Shown here in pieces: positions 39,013 through 48,209 of a stretch of 64,000 bases of DNA. Within the stretch, counting starts at the first letter, position 1, and every line of letters begins with the position of its first letter. A model generated the notes under the pieces. That model was not told the origin of the DNA. It searched no databases and was given only the letters and a program-made list of their open reading frames with translations. This DNA comes from Roseomonas sp. OT10 (GTDB lineage Bacteria; Pseudomonadota; Alphaproteobacteria; Acetobacterales; Acetobacteraceae), in contig NZ_CP087719.1 of the NCBI RefSeq assembly GCF_020991085.1, forward strand, positions 2,004,001-2,068,000. Direction: 5' to 3'. The position numbers and the translations under genes are program-made.

Positions 39013-41190
39013 TCACTCCGCCGGGGCCATGGGCTCGCGCGGGCGGGGCGTGGGGATCGGGGGCACCCAGGGGCGGGTGCCGCGCCAGTCGCGGTCGGAC
39101 AGCACCCGCAGCCCGGACGGACCCAGCCAGACCGCATGGGGACCGTTCCGCCAGACGCTGAAGCGGTCCACGACCACGGTTTCCCGGCAGCGGCCACGGA
39201 TCGGCTCGGCGGAGACGAGCACCCTGGCCTGGCCGCACCAGCCCTCCGCCACCACGGGTGGCGCCGCCTGCCCGCGTCGCGCGGTCGGTGCGCGCAGCAG
39301 GGCGGCGGCGGCGGCGTCCGGCCGGGGACGGAAGACGCATCCCGTGCTGGCGCAGCGGATGGCTCCCCCGGCGAGGTCACCCTCCGGCGGCAGGCGTTCC
39401 GCCTCCCCCTCCCCCCAGGCGCGCAGCCAGCTGTCGCGGGTGAAGCTGCTGGCGCCGCTCGCCCGCTCCAGCCAGACACCCTCCGCCGTGCGCAGGGCGA
39501 TCAGCCGCCCGTCCTGCGACACCAGCAGGTCGGGGGGATCGGCCGCGAGGCCGGAGGCCAGTCCCGCCGCCAGCAGCGGCACCCCCAGCCAGCGCACCCC
39601 GCCGCGCCACAGGCAGAGCCAGCAGAGGCCCAGCGCCAGCACGGCAAGGCCCCAGGCCGGGATCGGCGGCGTGGCGGCGACGGCGCCCGGCCAGGAGGCC
39701 ACCTGCCCTGCCACCCACAGCACCGCCTCCACCCCCCAGCCCATCGGTGCCAGCGCCATGCCCTCAAGGCCCAGCGGCATGAGCAGCGCCGCGGCCAGCC
39801 CGGCGGGCATGATCAGGAAGGAGGTGATGGGCACCGCCAGCGCGTTGGCCGCGACGCCGTAGAGCTGGAGGCGGCCGAAATGGTACAGGCCGAAGGGCGT
39901 GGTCGCCGCCCCCGCCACCAGCGAGGTCAGCATCAGCCCGCCCACGGCCAGCGCCACCCGGCGCCAGGCCTCGCCCTGGCCGCGCCACAGCAGCAGGCGG
40001 CCGCGCATCGCCTCGGCCGTCGCGGCCAGCGCCATGACCGCGCCGAAGGACATCTGGAAGGACGGGCCGAGCAGTGCATCCGGCTGCCACAGCATCACCA
40101 GCGCCGCCGCCAGGGCGAGGCCGCGCAGCGAGATCACCCGCCGCCCCAGCAACAGCGCCACCACCCCCAGCGCCGCCATGGCGAAGGAACGCAGCATCGG
40201 CACCTGCGACCCGGTCAGCACCGTATAGAAGCCGCCCAGCATCAGGCCGGCCACGGCGGCCGCGGCCTTGCCGTCCAGCCGCAGCGCCAGCGGCGGCACC
40301 AGCCCGAGCAGCAGCCGTGTCGTGCCGAATCCCAGCCCGATCACGATGGCGACATGCAGGCCGGAGACGGAGAGCAGGTGCGCGAGGCCGCTGTCGCGCA
40401 TGGCGGCGATCGCTTCGGCCGGGATGCCGGACTGGCTGCCGGTGAGCATGGCGGCGGCAATCACCCCGGCCGCCCCGGGGATGGCCGCCGTCACCCGCGC
40501 CTCCATCGCGGAACGCAGCGTGGCGAGCCCGGCCGGGCCGTCCGTCGCCAGCACCTCCACCGGGCCGAGGGCAAAGCCGCTGCCGGCAAGGCCGGAGAAG
40601 TAGGCGGCGCGCTGGAAGTCCCAGGCTCCCGGGGCCACGGGGGCCGAGGGCGGGCGCAGCAGGGCGCGGATGCGGACGGTGTCCCCGGGCAGCGGCCGGG
40701 TGGGGTCGTTGGCGCGCAGGCGGATGCGGATGTCGCGCTCCAGCGGCGCTTCCGCCCCGTCCCAGCGCGCGCCCTCCAGGCGCAGGCGGCGGCCCTCGGG
40801 CAGCAGGTCCACCTCCGCCACCCGGGCGGTCACGACCACGGCGCGGCCGGGCAGTTCCGGCACGGGCGGCTGGCGGCCCGCCTGCCACAGCGCCCCGGCG
40901 AAGCCCAGGGCGACCGCCCCGGCCAGCGCCAGCGCCACGGCGAGGAGCGGCCGGCGGCCGCGCAGCGCCAGGGCCGTGGCGAGGAGCGGCCAGGGCAGCC
41001 AGAGCCAGGCCGGGCCGGGTTCCGCGCGCCCGGAGAAATAGGCGACGACCCCGACGCCCAGCGCCACCGGCAGCCAGAGCGGCAGGCGTGACCACTCCGC
41101 CGCGACGCAGTCCAGGACGCGCGCGCGCCACGCGGCCGGCCAGGACCAGCCGGGACGAAGGCGCAGCGGGGTCAGGGCCGCGTGGGACAC
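39013..41190 (-). CDS. comEC: ComEC/Rec2 family DNA-uptake channel protein
   Basis: Inner-membrane channel for single-stranded DNA in competence. It has 725 residues: an N-terminal DUF4131-type region with paired TMs and a beta-rich loop (PPVPELPGRAVVVTARVAEV), then the Competence domain with DSGLAHLLSVSGLHVAIVIG, GFYTVLTGSQVPMLRSFAMA and LLGPSFQMSFGAVMALAAT. The C-terminal part has a soluble domain (PDLLVSQDGRLIALRTAEGV) without the VGQGD-type metallo-beta-lactamase motif. GTG start 41190. Convergent with lexA (18 nt). Competence itself cannot be inferred from this gene alone. Confidence 0.92.
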   Translation of the reverse strand: MSHAALTPLRLRPGWSWPAAWRARVLDCVAAEWSRLPLWLPVALGVGVVAYFSGRAEPGPAWLWLPWPLLATALALRGRRPLLAVALALAGAVALGFAGALWQAGRQPPVPELPGRAVVVTARVAEVDLLPEGRRLRLEGARWDGAEAPLERDIRIRLRANDPTRPLPGDTVRIRALLRPPSAPVAPGAWDFQRAAYFSGLAGSGFALGPVEVLATDGPAGLATLRSAMEARVTAAIPGAAGVIAAAMLTGSQSGIPAEAIAAMRDSGLAHLLSVSGLHVAIVIGLGFGTTRLLLGLVPPLALRLDGKAAAAVAGLMLGGFYTVLTGSQVPMLRSFAMAALGVVALLLGRRVISLRGLALAAALVMLWQPDALLGPSFQMSFGAVMALAATAEAMRGRLLLWRGQGEAWRRVALAVGGLMLTSLVAGAATTPFGLYHFGRLQLYGVAANALAVPITSFLIMPAGLAAALLMPLGLEGMALAPMGWGVEAVLWVAGQVASWPGAVAATPPIPAWGLAVLALGLCWLCLWRGGVRWLGVPLLAAGLASGLAADPPDLLVSQDGRLIALRTAEGVWLERASGASSFTRDSWLRAWGEGEAERLPPEGDLAGGAIRCASTGCVFRPRPDAAAAALLRAPTARRGQAAPPVVAEGWCGQARVLVSAEPIRGRCRETVVVDRFSVWRNGPHAVWLGPSGLRVLSDRDWRGTRPWVPPIPTPRPREPMAPAE

Positions 41191-41212
41191 ATCCCAAAGT
41201 GGAACAATTTTT

Positions 41213-41236
41213 CCGGGACCACAACCAATGTCCCGG
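41213..41236. repeat. Perfect inverted repeat between SulP gene and comEC
   Basis: CCGGGAC, 10-nt spacer, GTCCCGG, next to a run of five T on the plus strand, in the 73-nt gap that is noticeably richer in A+T than its flanks. On the minus strand the hairpin is followed by A, not T, so it looks more like an operator for comEC than a terminator of the transporter gene. Confidence 0.45.
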
Positions 41237-41263
41237 GCGTCGGCCCCCTTCGCCCCGAGGGCT

Positions 41264-42742
41264 TCAGCCCGCCAGGATGGCGGGGCCGTGCCGGTCGGCC
41301 ATCCGGGCGCTGGCCTCGTTCAACCCGACCACCTCCACCTCCGCGCCGCGGCGGCGCAGCTTGCCCACCACCGCCTCCAGCGCCGCGACGGCGGTGACAT
41401 CCCACAGATGCGCGCCGGTCAGGTCGATCCGCACGCGCCGCGCCGTGTCGCGCAAGTCGAAGGCATCGGCCATGAGGTCGGCGCTGGCGAAGAAGACCTG
41501 GCCCGCGACGCGGTAGGTGCGGGTGTCCGTGCCCGGGTCGTACCGGCTCGTCACGTCCAGCAGGCGCATCACCTTGAAGGCGAAGAAGACGCCGCTGAGC
41601 AGCACGCCCACAGTCACCCCGGCGGCGAGGTTGTGCGTGGCCACCGTCACCGCGACGGTCGCCAGCATGACGATGCTCGACACCTTGGGATGGCGGGTCA
41701 CGTCGCGCAGCGAGGCCCAGGAGAAGGTCTCGACGGAGACCATGACCATGATGGCGACCAGCGCCGCCACCGGCACCTGCGCCACCCAGGGGCGCAGCAG
41801 CACCATCAGCACCAGCAGGAAGACGCCGGCGGTCAGGGTGGAGACCCGCCCCCGCCCGCCGAAGCGGATGTTGCCCACCGTCTGGCCGATCATGCCGCAG
41901 CCGGCGATGCCGCCGAACAGCCCGGCCGCCGCATTGGCGAGGCCGAGCCCGGTGCATTCCCGTGCCTTGCGGCTGTTGGTGTCGGTGAGGTCGTCCACCA
42001 CCGTCGCCGTCATCAGCGATTCCAGCAGCCCGACCACGGCCATGGCCAGGGAATAGGGCGCGATGATCCGCAGCGTCTCCAGGGTGAGCGGCACGTCGGG
42101 GAGGAACAGGCTCGGCAGCGAATCCGGCAGGCGGCCGAGATCGGCCACCGTCGCCGCCGGCATCGGCACCGCGATGGTGAACGCGGTCAGCGCCAGGATG
42201 CAGACCAGCGGCGAGGGGATGGCGGTGAAGACGCGCGGCAGCAGATAGATGATGGCGAGTCCCGCCGCGATCAGGGCGTAGGTGTGCCAGGTGACGCCCA
42301 GCATGTGCGGCACCTGGGCCGAGAAGATCAGGATGGCCAGCGCGTTGACGAAGCCGGTGCGGACGGATTTCGAGACGAAGCGCATCAGCACGTCCAGCCG
42401 CAACAGGCCGAAGACGATCTGCAGAAGTCCGCAGAGGATGGTCGCCGCCAGCAGGTATTGCAGCCCGTGGCTCGCCACCAGCGCCGCCGCGACCAGCGCG
42501 ACGGAGCCCGCGGCGCCCGAGATCATGGCCGGCCGGCCGCCGGCGAAGGCGATCACCACGCCGATGACGAAGGTGGCGAAGAGCCCGACCTGGGGATCGA
42601 CGCCGGCCACGAAGGAGAAGGCGATCACCTCCGGGATCAGGGCGAAGGTGCCGACCATGCCGGCCAGCACGTCGCGGCGCAGCGCGCCGAGCCCGCCGCC
42701 GAACCATTCGGCGCGGTCGTGGTGGAAGATGGGTTCTTTCAT
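41264..42742 (-). CDS. SulP family inorganic anion transporter
   Basis: Secondary transporter for sulfate, bicarbonate or similar anions, 492 residues. The membrane domain has about a dozen hydrophobic segments with the SulP blocks LAGMVGTFALIPEVIAFSFV, GAAGSVALVAAALVASHGLQ, FVSKSVRTGFVNALAILIF and ANAAAGLFGGIAGCGMIGQT. A C-terminal cytoplasmic STAS domain includes RVRIDLTGAHLWDVTAVAAL. ATG 42742 begins MKEPIFHHDRAEWFGGG. It sits between comEC and gltX, which are normally direct neighbours, so it is probably inserted. Ion specificity unknown. Confidence 0.93.
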   Translation of the reverse strand: MKEPIFHHDRAEWFGGGLGALRRDVLAGMVGTFALIPEVIAFSFVAGVDPQVGLFATFVIGVVIAFAGGRPAMISGAAGSVALVAAALVASHGLQYLLAATILCGLLQIVFGLLRLDVLMRFVSKSVRTGFVNALAILIFSAQVPHMLGVTWHTYALIAAGLAIIYLLPRVFTAIPSPLVCILALTAFTIAVPMPAATVADLGRLPDSLPSLFLPDVPLTLETLRIIAPYSLAMAVVGLLESLMTATVVDDLTDTNSRKARECTGLGLANAAAGLFGGIAGCGMIGQTVGNIRFGGRGRVSTLTAGVFLLVLMVLLRPWVAQVPVAALVAIMVMVSVETFSWASLRDVTRHPKVSSIVMLATVAVTVATHNLAAGVTVGVLLSGVFFAFKVMRLLDVTSRYDPGTDTRTYRVAGQVFFASADLMADAFDLRDTARRVRIDLTGAHLWDVTAVAALEAVVGKLRRRGAEVEVVGLNEASARMADRHGPAILAG

Positions 42743-42923
42743 GGAGACAGGGATTCCGCAGTCAGCGCAGGACGCCGGCGGGCGGGGCCGCCGGGGCATG
42801 TCCTGTCGTGTGCGTTATCCGGCGGATCGGCGGCCGGAGGAGCCACCCGGGATTGCACCGGGTCCGGGATGAATGGACCCACGGTAACGGCCGCCGCGCT
42901 GCGCCGCAACATGAACCTCGCGG

Positions 42924-42953
42924 CCGGTCCCTGTCATGGGCAGGGCTGACCGG
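42924..42953 (+). repeat. Imperfect stem-loop upstream of gltX
   Basis: Outer arms CCGGT/ACCGG enclose CCCTG/CAGGG around a TCATGGG loop, about 50 nt before the gltX ATG in the 261-nt divergent gap with the SulP gene. It could sit in the gltX 5' leader; no recognised riboregulator is evident. I see no clear promoter in the gap. Confidence 0.35.
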
Positions 42954-43003
42954 ATGCCGACTTCGTTCCGCGCCGGCGCGTTCCGGGCTAATCTGCCTGG
43001 ATC

Positions 43004-44386
43004 ATGACCGTCCGCACCCGCTTCGCGCCCTCCCCCACCGGCTACCTGCACATCGGTGGCGCTCGCACGGCGCTGTTCAACTACCTCTACGCGCGCCACC
43101 ACGGCGGCCAGTACCTGCTGCGCATCGAGGACACCGACCGCGCCCGCTCGACGCCCGAGGCGGTGCAGCAGATCCTCGACAGCCTGGACTGGCTCGGCCT
43201 CTCGCCGGACGAGCCGCCCGTCTTCCAGGCGGCGCGCGAGGCACGGCACCGCGAGGTGGCGGAGCAGCTGCTCGCCGAGGGCAAGGCCTACCGCGCCTAC
43301 GACACGGCGGAGGAGCTGGCGGCGATGCGCGAGCTGGCGGTGAAGGAGGGCCGGCCCCCGCGCTACGACGGGCGCTGGCGCGACCGCGATCCGTCCGAGG
43401 CACCGGCCGGCCTCGCCCCCGCCATCCGCATCAAGGCCCCGCGCGACGGCGAGACGGTGGTGAACGACCTGGTGCAGGGCGAGGTCCGGGTCCGCAACAG
43501 CGAGCTGGACGACATGATCATCCTGCGCTCCGACGGCACGCCGACCTACCTGCATGCGGTGGTGGTGGACGACCACGACATGGGCATCACCCACGTCATC
43601 CGCGGCGACGACCACCTGACCAACACCTTCCGCCAGATCATGGTCTACGACGCCATGGGCTGGGACCGTCCGGCCTTCGCCCACATCCCGCTGATCCACG
43701 GCCGGGACGGCGCCAAGCTGTCCAAGCGCCACGGCGCGGTCGGGGCGCTGGAGTTCCGCGACCAGGGCATCCTGCCGGAGGCGCTGAACAACTACCTCCT
43801 CCGCCTCGGCTGGGGCCATGGCGACGAGGAGTACGTGCCCCGCGACAAGGCCATCGCGCTCTTCGACCTGCCCGATGTGGGCCGCGCCGCCTCGCGCATG
43901 GACGAGGCCAAGCTGGCGCACCTCAACGGCCTGTATCTCCGCGCCGCCGAGCCGGAGCGGCTGGCCAAGGAGGTGCTGGCGATCCTGGCGAAGCGGGACC
44001 TGCCCATCGACGCGGCCGGCGAGGCCCGGGTGCGGGCGCTGATCCCCGACCTCCAGCCCCGCGCCCGCACCCTGGTCGAGATGGCGGACGGCGCCGCCTT
44101 CGCCCTCGCCCGGCCGGCGATGGAGGCCAAGGCCGCCGGGCTGCTGACCCCCGAGGCGCGCGGCCGCCTCGCCACGCTCGCCAAGGCCATGCAGGGTATC
44201 GCCTGGGAGCGCCCGGCGCTGGAATCCCTCCTCCGCGACCAGGCGGAGGCCCAGGGGGTGAAGCTCGGCGCCCTGGCCCAGCCGCTGCGCGCGGCGCTGA
44301 CCGGCAGCACCCAGTCGCCGCCGATCGATGCCGTGCTGGCGGCGCTGGGGCGCGAGGAGACGCTGGCGCGGATCGCCTCGGCGTAG
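43004..44386 (+). CDS. gltX: Glutamate-tRNA ligase
   Basis: Charges tRNA-Glu (and possibly tRNA-Gln) with glutamate. It has 460 residues. Class I signatures: [20 protein letters not shown] (HIGH), [40 protein letters not shown] and the KMSKS equivalent [17 protein letters not shown]. The anticodon-binding helical domain follows. No tRNA-Gln amidotransferase genes are nearby. Alphaproteobacteria often carry two gltX paralogues; I cannot tell which this is. Confidence 0.97.
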   Translation: MTVRTRFAPSPTGYLHIGGARTALFNYLYARHHGGQYLLRIEDTDRARSTPEAVQQILDSLDWLGLSPDEPPVFQAAREARHREVAEQLLAEGKAYRAYDTAEELAAMRELAVKEGRPPRYDGRWRDRDPSEAPAGLAPAIRIKAPRDGETVVNDLVQGEVRVRNSELDDMIILRSDGTPTYLHAVVVDDHDMGITHVIRGDDHLTNTFRQIMVYDAMGWDRPAFAHIPLIHGRDGAKLSKRHGAVGALEFRDQGILPEALNNYLLRLGWGHGDEEYVPRDKAIALFDLPDVGRAASRMDEAKLAHLNGLYLRAAEPERLAKEVLAILAKRDLPIDAAGEARVRALIPDLQPRARTLVEMADGAAFALARPAMEAKAAGLLTPEARGRLATLAKAMQGIAWERPALESLLRDQAEAQGVKLGALAQPLRAALTGSTQSPPIDAVLAALGREETLARIASA

Positions 44387-44403
44387 AACTCTCCGGGGGG
44401 CGT

Positions 44404-44429
44404 GGACTCCCCCCTTCTTCCGGGAGTCC
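44404..44429. terminator. Stem-loop between convergent gltX and sorbosone dehydrogenase genes
   Basis: Arms GGACTCCC and GGGAGTCC, loop of 10 nt, 17 nt after the gltX stop and 20 nt before the opposite stop. Flanking GGGC/GCCC can extend the stem. Probably a bidirectional terminator; no T run. Confidence 0.6.
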
Positions 44430-44448
44430 GCCCGTGGCGGGGCCGGTG

Positions 44449-45756
44449 CTACGCGGCCGTCACCCGCCACACGCTGTCGCCCGTATCGTCCGCGACCAGC
44501 AGCGCGCCCTGCCCGTCCATCGCCACCCCGACCGGGCGCCCGTGGACCTCGCCCGTTCGCGGGTTGGCCATGAAGCCCGTCAGCAGGTCGCGTGGGGCGC
44601 CATCCGGCCGCCCGTCGCGGAAGGGGACGTAGAGCACCCGGTAGCCGCTGTAGCTCTCCCGGTTCCACGAGCCGCGCTGGCCGATGAAGGCGCCGCCGCG
44701 CCATGCCGCCGGGAAGGCCGCGCCGGTGGAGAAGCACAGGCCCAGCGACGCGGTGTGCGGACCCAGCGCATAGTCGGGGACGATCGCCTTCGCCACCAGC
44801 TCCGGCCGCTGCCCGGCCAGGCGCGGGTCCTCGTGCCGGCCGTAGTAGCTGTAGGGCCAACCGTAGAACCCGCCCTCCTGCACATGGGTCAGGTAGTCCG
44901 GCACCAGGTCGTCGCCCAGGTTGTCCCGCTCGTTCACCACCGTCCACAGGGTCTGCGTGCCGGGTTGCAGCGCGATGCCCACGGGGTTGCGCAGGCCGCT
45001 CGCGAAGACCGTCTCCCCTGAGCCGTCCAGCCCGACGCGGAGGATGGCGGCGCGCCGTTCCTCCTGCTCCAGCCCGTATTCCCCGGCATTGCTGGCCGAG
45101 CCGACCGCGACGAACAGCCCGCGCCCGTCCGGGGTGGGCAGCAGGTTGCGGGTCCAGTGGTTGTTGTAGCCCCCCGCCGGCAGGTCGAGGATCTTCCGCC
45201 CCGGCGCCGTGATCCGCGTCTGCCCGGGCGCGAAGGGAAAGCGCAGCACCGCGTCGGTGTTGGCGACGAACAGGCTGTCGCCGACCAGCGCCATCCCGAA
45301 ATTCTGGTTCAGCCCGTCGAGCAGCACGACGCGCTCCCTAGCCTCGCCCGCGGGGGTCAGGCCGCGCAGCAGGGTGATGCGGTTCGCGCTGTCCCGCATG
45401 GTGCCGGAGCGGCGCTGCTGCGCGATCTTCTCCCGCTCCTCCGCGTTGCGCGGCTCCTTCGGCTTCGTCGCCGCCTCCGCCACCAGCACGTCGCCATTGG
45501 GCAGGACCAGCAGGTTGCGCGGGTTGTCCAGCCCGCCGGCGAGGCGGGACACGCGGAAGCCCTCGGCGGCGGTGGGCGTGTGGCCCTCGGGCCAACCGAT
45601 CCGGGTCGGGTGGTTCGTCACGGCGTGCGACGTATCCGGCGCGGGCAGGCGCGGGTCCGGCCCGAAGCCGGGAAGCTGGTCCGGGCCCTGCTGGGCCAGG
45701 GCGCTGCCGGGCAGGGCCGCGGCCGCCAGGGCGATGGCGCGTCGGGTCAGGGGCAT
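44449..45756 (-). CDS. L-sorbosone dehydrogenase/PQQ-dependent sugar dehydrogenase family protein
   Basis: Six-bladed beta-propeller quinoprotein-type dehydrogenase of 435 residues, exported by a Tat-like leader (LTRRAIALAAAALPGSALAQ). Family blocks: GFRVSRLAGGLDNPRNLLVL and PNGDVLVAEAATKPKE, GLNQNFGMALVGDSLFVANT, GYNNHWTRNLLPTPDGRGLF followed by VAVGSASNAGE, ASGLRNPVGIALQPGTQTLW and GFYGWPYSYYGRHEDPRL. It would oxidise a sugar or aldose derivative in the periplasm, passing electrons to the chain. The cofactor (PQQ) and substrate are inferred from family; no PQQ synthesis genes are in the window. Confidence 0.88.
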   Translation of the reverse strand: MPLTRRAIALAAAALPGSALAQQGPDQLPGFGPDPRLPAPDTSHAVTNHPTRIGWPEGHTPTAAEGFRVSRLAGGLDNPRNLLVLPNGDVLVAEAATKPKEPRNAEEREKIAQQRRSGTMRDSANRITLLRGLTPAGEARERVVLLDGLNQNFGMALVGDSLFVANTDAVLRFPFAPGQTRITAPGRKILDLPAGGYNNHWTRNLLPTPDGRGLFVAVGSASNAGEYGLEQEERRAAILRVGLDGSGETVFASGLRNPVGIALQPGTQTLWTVVNERDNLGDDLVPDYLTHVQEGGFYGWPYSYYGRHEDPRLAGQRPELVAKAIVPDYALGPHTASLGLCFSTGAAFPAAWRGGAFIGQRGSWNRESYSGYRVLYVPFRDGRPDGAPRDLLTGFMANPRTGEVHGRPVGVAMDGQGALLVADDTGDSVWRVTAA

Positions 45757-45792
45757 CCAGGATTCTCCGGCAGCCGGCCGGTGCGGGGCGTG

Positions 45793-45809
45793 CCCGGCCT
45801 GTTGCCGGG
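45793..45809 (-). terminator. Stem-loop after the ycjX-ycjF pair
   Basis: CCCGGC-CTGTT-GCCGGG, 46-62 nt past the YcjF-like stop on the minus strand, in the gap before the sorbosone dehydrogenase start. No T run, so only tentative. Confidence 0.3.
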
Positions 45810-45854
45810 TGGAACGCCCGGGCCCCTCCGTCCGCTTCAGCGCCCCGCGCCGCC

Positions 45855-46745
45855 CTACGCGGGCGGCGGCACGATCCGGCAGGCCAGGGCGGTCGCCCGC
45901 GCGAGGGACAGCATGCGCCTTGCCGCCACCGCGCCGGTTGCGGCTTCGCCGGCCAGCTTCTCGATCAGCGGGTTGCTCACGACCGCCCGGGTCGCCGCAT
46001 CGGCCAGGATGTTGGTCGCCGCCACCGTCGCCGCGCTGAAGGCGCTGCGCCGCAGCAGCGCGATGGTGCCCGCGATCCCCGGCCGCAGCCCGTGCAGCGC
46101 CGCCACCTGCCGGACCAGCCGCACACCGCGCCAGCCGAAGACCAGCGCATCCCAGGCCGGCGAGGGGCTGATCGCGGTCGCCGCGAAGGCCTGCGCCGCC
46201 GCCACCCGGCCGAGCGTCACCGCCTTCTCGTCCAGCACCCGCAGCGGCCCGGCCTCCAGATGCGCCCGCAGCGTCTCCGTGTCCGGCGCGGCACGCAGGG
46301 CCGGCAGGGACGCCCGCGCCTCAGGCACCGATTCGGCCCAGCGCAGCGCCTCCGCCCGGGCGCGGACGATGTCCTTTGCGGCGAAGGCGGCGCGGGCGTG
46401 GTCCACCTCCTCCAGCGCGGTCAGCCCCCGCAGCTCCCGCACCCCGGCGGCCAGGATGAGGCCGAAGCCGCCCGCCGCCACGACGAGGGTGATCGCGCCC
46501 AGCCAGACGGAGCGGCCGAACTGCGCCGCCACGAAATTCGCCGCGTCCAGCGCGGACAGCCCCACCACCAGCGAGGCGATGCCCGTGGCAAGCAGGCTCA
46601 GGCTCGACCAGCCACCGATCCGCGGCTCGGCGACCGGCACCACGGCGTTGTCCCAGCCCAGGTCGACGCGCGGCGGCACCGCGCCCGGCGGCACGGGCTC
46701 CTCCAGGATGACGCGCGGCCCCCTCGCCTCCTCGTTTCCGTTCAC
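45855..46745 (-). CDS. YcjF/TIGR01620 family membrane protein (DUF697)
   Basis: Inner-membrane protein of 296 residues, function unknown. After a Pro/Glu-rich N-terminus it has two TM helices (SLLATGIASLVVGLSALDAA; SVWLGAITLVVAAGGFGLIL). An alpha-helical cytoplasmic portion follows, and then the DUF697-like region (GRVAAAQAFAATAISPSPAW, FSAATVAATNILADAATRAV). GTG 46745 overlaps the ycjX stop by 4 nt. YcjX and YcjF are coded together in many proteobacteria and are thought to act together in envelope stress; the biochemical role is not settled. Confidence 0.82.
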   Translation of the reverse strand: MNGNEEARGPRVILEEPVPPGAVPPRVDLGWDNAVVPVAEPRIGGWSSLSLLATGIASLVVGLSALDAANFVAAQFGRSVWLGAITLVVAAGGFGLILAAGVRELRGLTALEEVDHARAAFAAKDIVRARAEALRWAESVPEARASLPALRAAPDTETLRAHLEAGPLRVLDEKAVTLGRVAAAQAFAATAISPSPAWDALVFGWRGVRLVRQVAALHGLRPGIAGTIALLRRSAFSAATVAATNILADAATRAVVSNPLIEKLAGEAATGAVAARRMLSLARATALACRIVPPPA

Positions 46746-48178
46746 AGCAGATCCCCGATCAGCGCGGCCAGCAGCCGGTCCAGCCCCAGATGCGGAACGC
46801 CCGAAAGCCCGTCCGGCTCCAGCCGTGGCGGGCGGAAGACCGGCATCTCGAAGAAGGGCGCGCGCCAGTAGGACTCGCCGGGCCGGCGGCTGGGCACCAC
46901 GCCCGGATCGACCTTCACCCAGCGCGGCGCCGCGTCGCCCGGTTCCAGCAGCACGCCGCGCACGGCGGGGATGGCGCGGCCGTCGCGCTCCACCACCGCC
47001 TCCTCCGTGCAGCGGATCGCGGCGATGGCATGGACCGAGACCTGCGCCCCCGCGCCGAGGACGCGGCTGCGCGGCGCCTCCACCAGGTCGCCCAGCAGCC
47101 CCGTCAGCGCGTCGCGCGAAACCTCCGGCACGTGGTCCGCCTTGGTCGCGGCGAAGGCGACGCGCGACACCCCCGCCCCGGTGAGCCAGTCCGTCCAGGA
47201 GCCGCCGTAGCGCAGGGCGCCTGCGATGGCGGTCAGCGCCTCGGCCGTGTCGTCGAAGGCGGCACGACCGGCATGGAGCGCGCCCAGCACATCCACCAGC
47301 ACCGCCTGCCGGTCGAAGCGGCGGAAGACCGGCTCCACGAACTCCCGCCGCTGGTCGTCCAGATAGGCGTCGTGGCGCCGCTCCAGCAGCCCGGCGAGCC
47401 CGCCGCCGCGCACCCGCTCCGGCAGGGGGAAGAACCACAGCAGCGGCGCCTCGCCGCGGGGCCCGGGATTCAGCGTCCGCCCCGGCTGCAGGAAGCGCAG
47501 CCCCAGCCGGTCGCGGCAATGGCGCAGCGCGTCGCGGTACAGCGCCCAGCCGCGCTTCGCCAGCGCCTCCTCGGCCAGCGCGGCCTCGGGCAGCGAATCC
47601 ACGAAGGCGAGGAAGGCGGCGACCGGCCCGGCGGCGGCGGATTTGCGCAGCCGCAGCAGGGTGGCGTCCGACCAGCCGGCGAAGCGCCCGCCCAGCATGG
47701 GCAGGTCCAGCAGCCATTCGCCGGGATAGTCCAGCAGGTCCAGCGTCACCTGCCGGTCGGGCAGGAGCTGGCCCCAGAGGTTCCGCCGCCGGATGGTGAG
47801 CGCCAGGGAGAGGGTGGAGAGGTCCTCCGTCCGCTCCGGCCAGCGCGGCGGCTCGGCCGCCAGCGCCTCCAGATGCGCGGCCGCGTCGAAGCGCGGCGTC
47901 GTCTCGATCCCCGGCGGGACGAGGCGGGCCGAGAGCAGCCGGCCCTCCACCTGCTCCTCCAGCGCCGGCAGGGTGCGGGCGCGTGCCCCGGCCGCCAGCA
48001 GGTTGGCGATCAGCGAGGTCAGCAGCACCGTCTTGCCGGCGCGCGACAGGCCGGTGACGGCCAGCCGCACCCGGTCCCGCCCGGCCAGCGCCCGCGCGGC
48101 GTCCTCCGCGCTCCACCACGTGTCGCGGAGGAGGCGGAGGGGCGCGCCCGTCAGCGCGTCGATCGGGTCGAGGGCCAT
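46742..48178 (-). CDS. ycjX: YcjX-like P-loop GTPase family protein (DUF463)
   Basis: A 478-residue predicted nucleotide-binding protein. The P-loop is in AVTGLSRAGKTVLLTSLIAN, a Walker B-like segment in VTLDLLDYPGEWLLDLPML, and the guanine-specificity-like motif in FAATKADHVPEV. Further family blocks are RNLWGQLLPDR, LLWFFPLPERV and VDVLGALHAGRAAFDDTAEAL. It is translationally coupled to the YcjF-like membrane protein, suggesting a membrane-recruited GTPase. Role inferred only from family. Confidence 0.88.
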   Translation of the reverse strand: MALDPIDALTGAPLRLLRDTWWSAEDAARALAGRDRVRLAVTGLSRAGKTVLLTSLIANLLAAGARARTLPALEEQVEGRLLSARLVPPGIETTPRFDAAAHLEALAAEPPRWPERTEDLSTLSLALTIRRRNLWGQLLPDRQVTLDLLDYPGEWLLDLPMLGGRFAGWSDATLLRLRKSAAAGPVAAFLAFVDSLPEAALAEEALAKRGWALYRDALRHCRDRLGLRFLQPGRTLNPGPRGEAPLLWFFPLPERVRGGGLAGLLERRHDAYLDDQRREFVEPVFRRFDRQAVLVDVLGALHAGRAAFDDTAEALTAIAGALRYGGSWTDWLTGAGVSRVAFAATKADHVPEVSRDALTGLLGDLVEAPRSRVLGAGAQVSVHAIAAIRCTEEAVVERDGRAIPAVRGVLLEPGDAAPRWVKVDPGVVPSRRPGESYWRAPFFEMPVFRPPRLEPDGLSGVPHLGLDRLLAALIGDLL

Positions 48179-48209
48179 GCCCCGCGCAACGGCGCAGCCG
48201 GTCCCCGGG

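Noticed and set aside
42960-43000. GTTC-N11-GTTC pair upstream of gltX as a second LexA box
   Set aside because: Spacing is 11 rather than 7 nt and gltX is not an SOS gene; it is probably chance.
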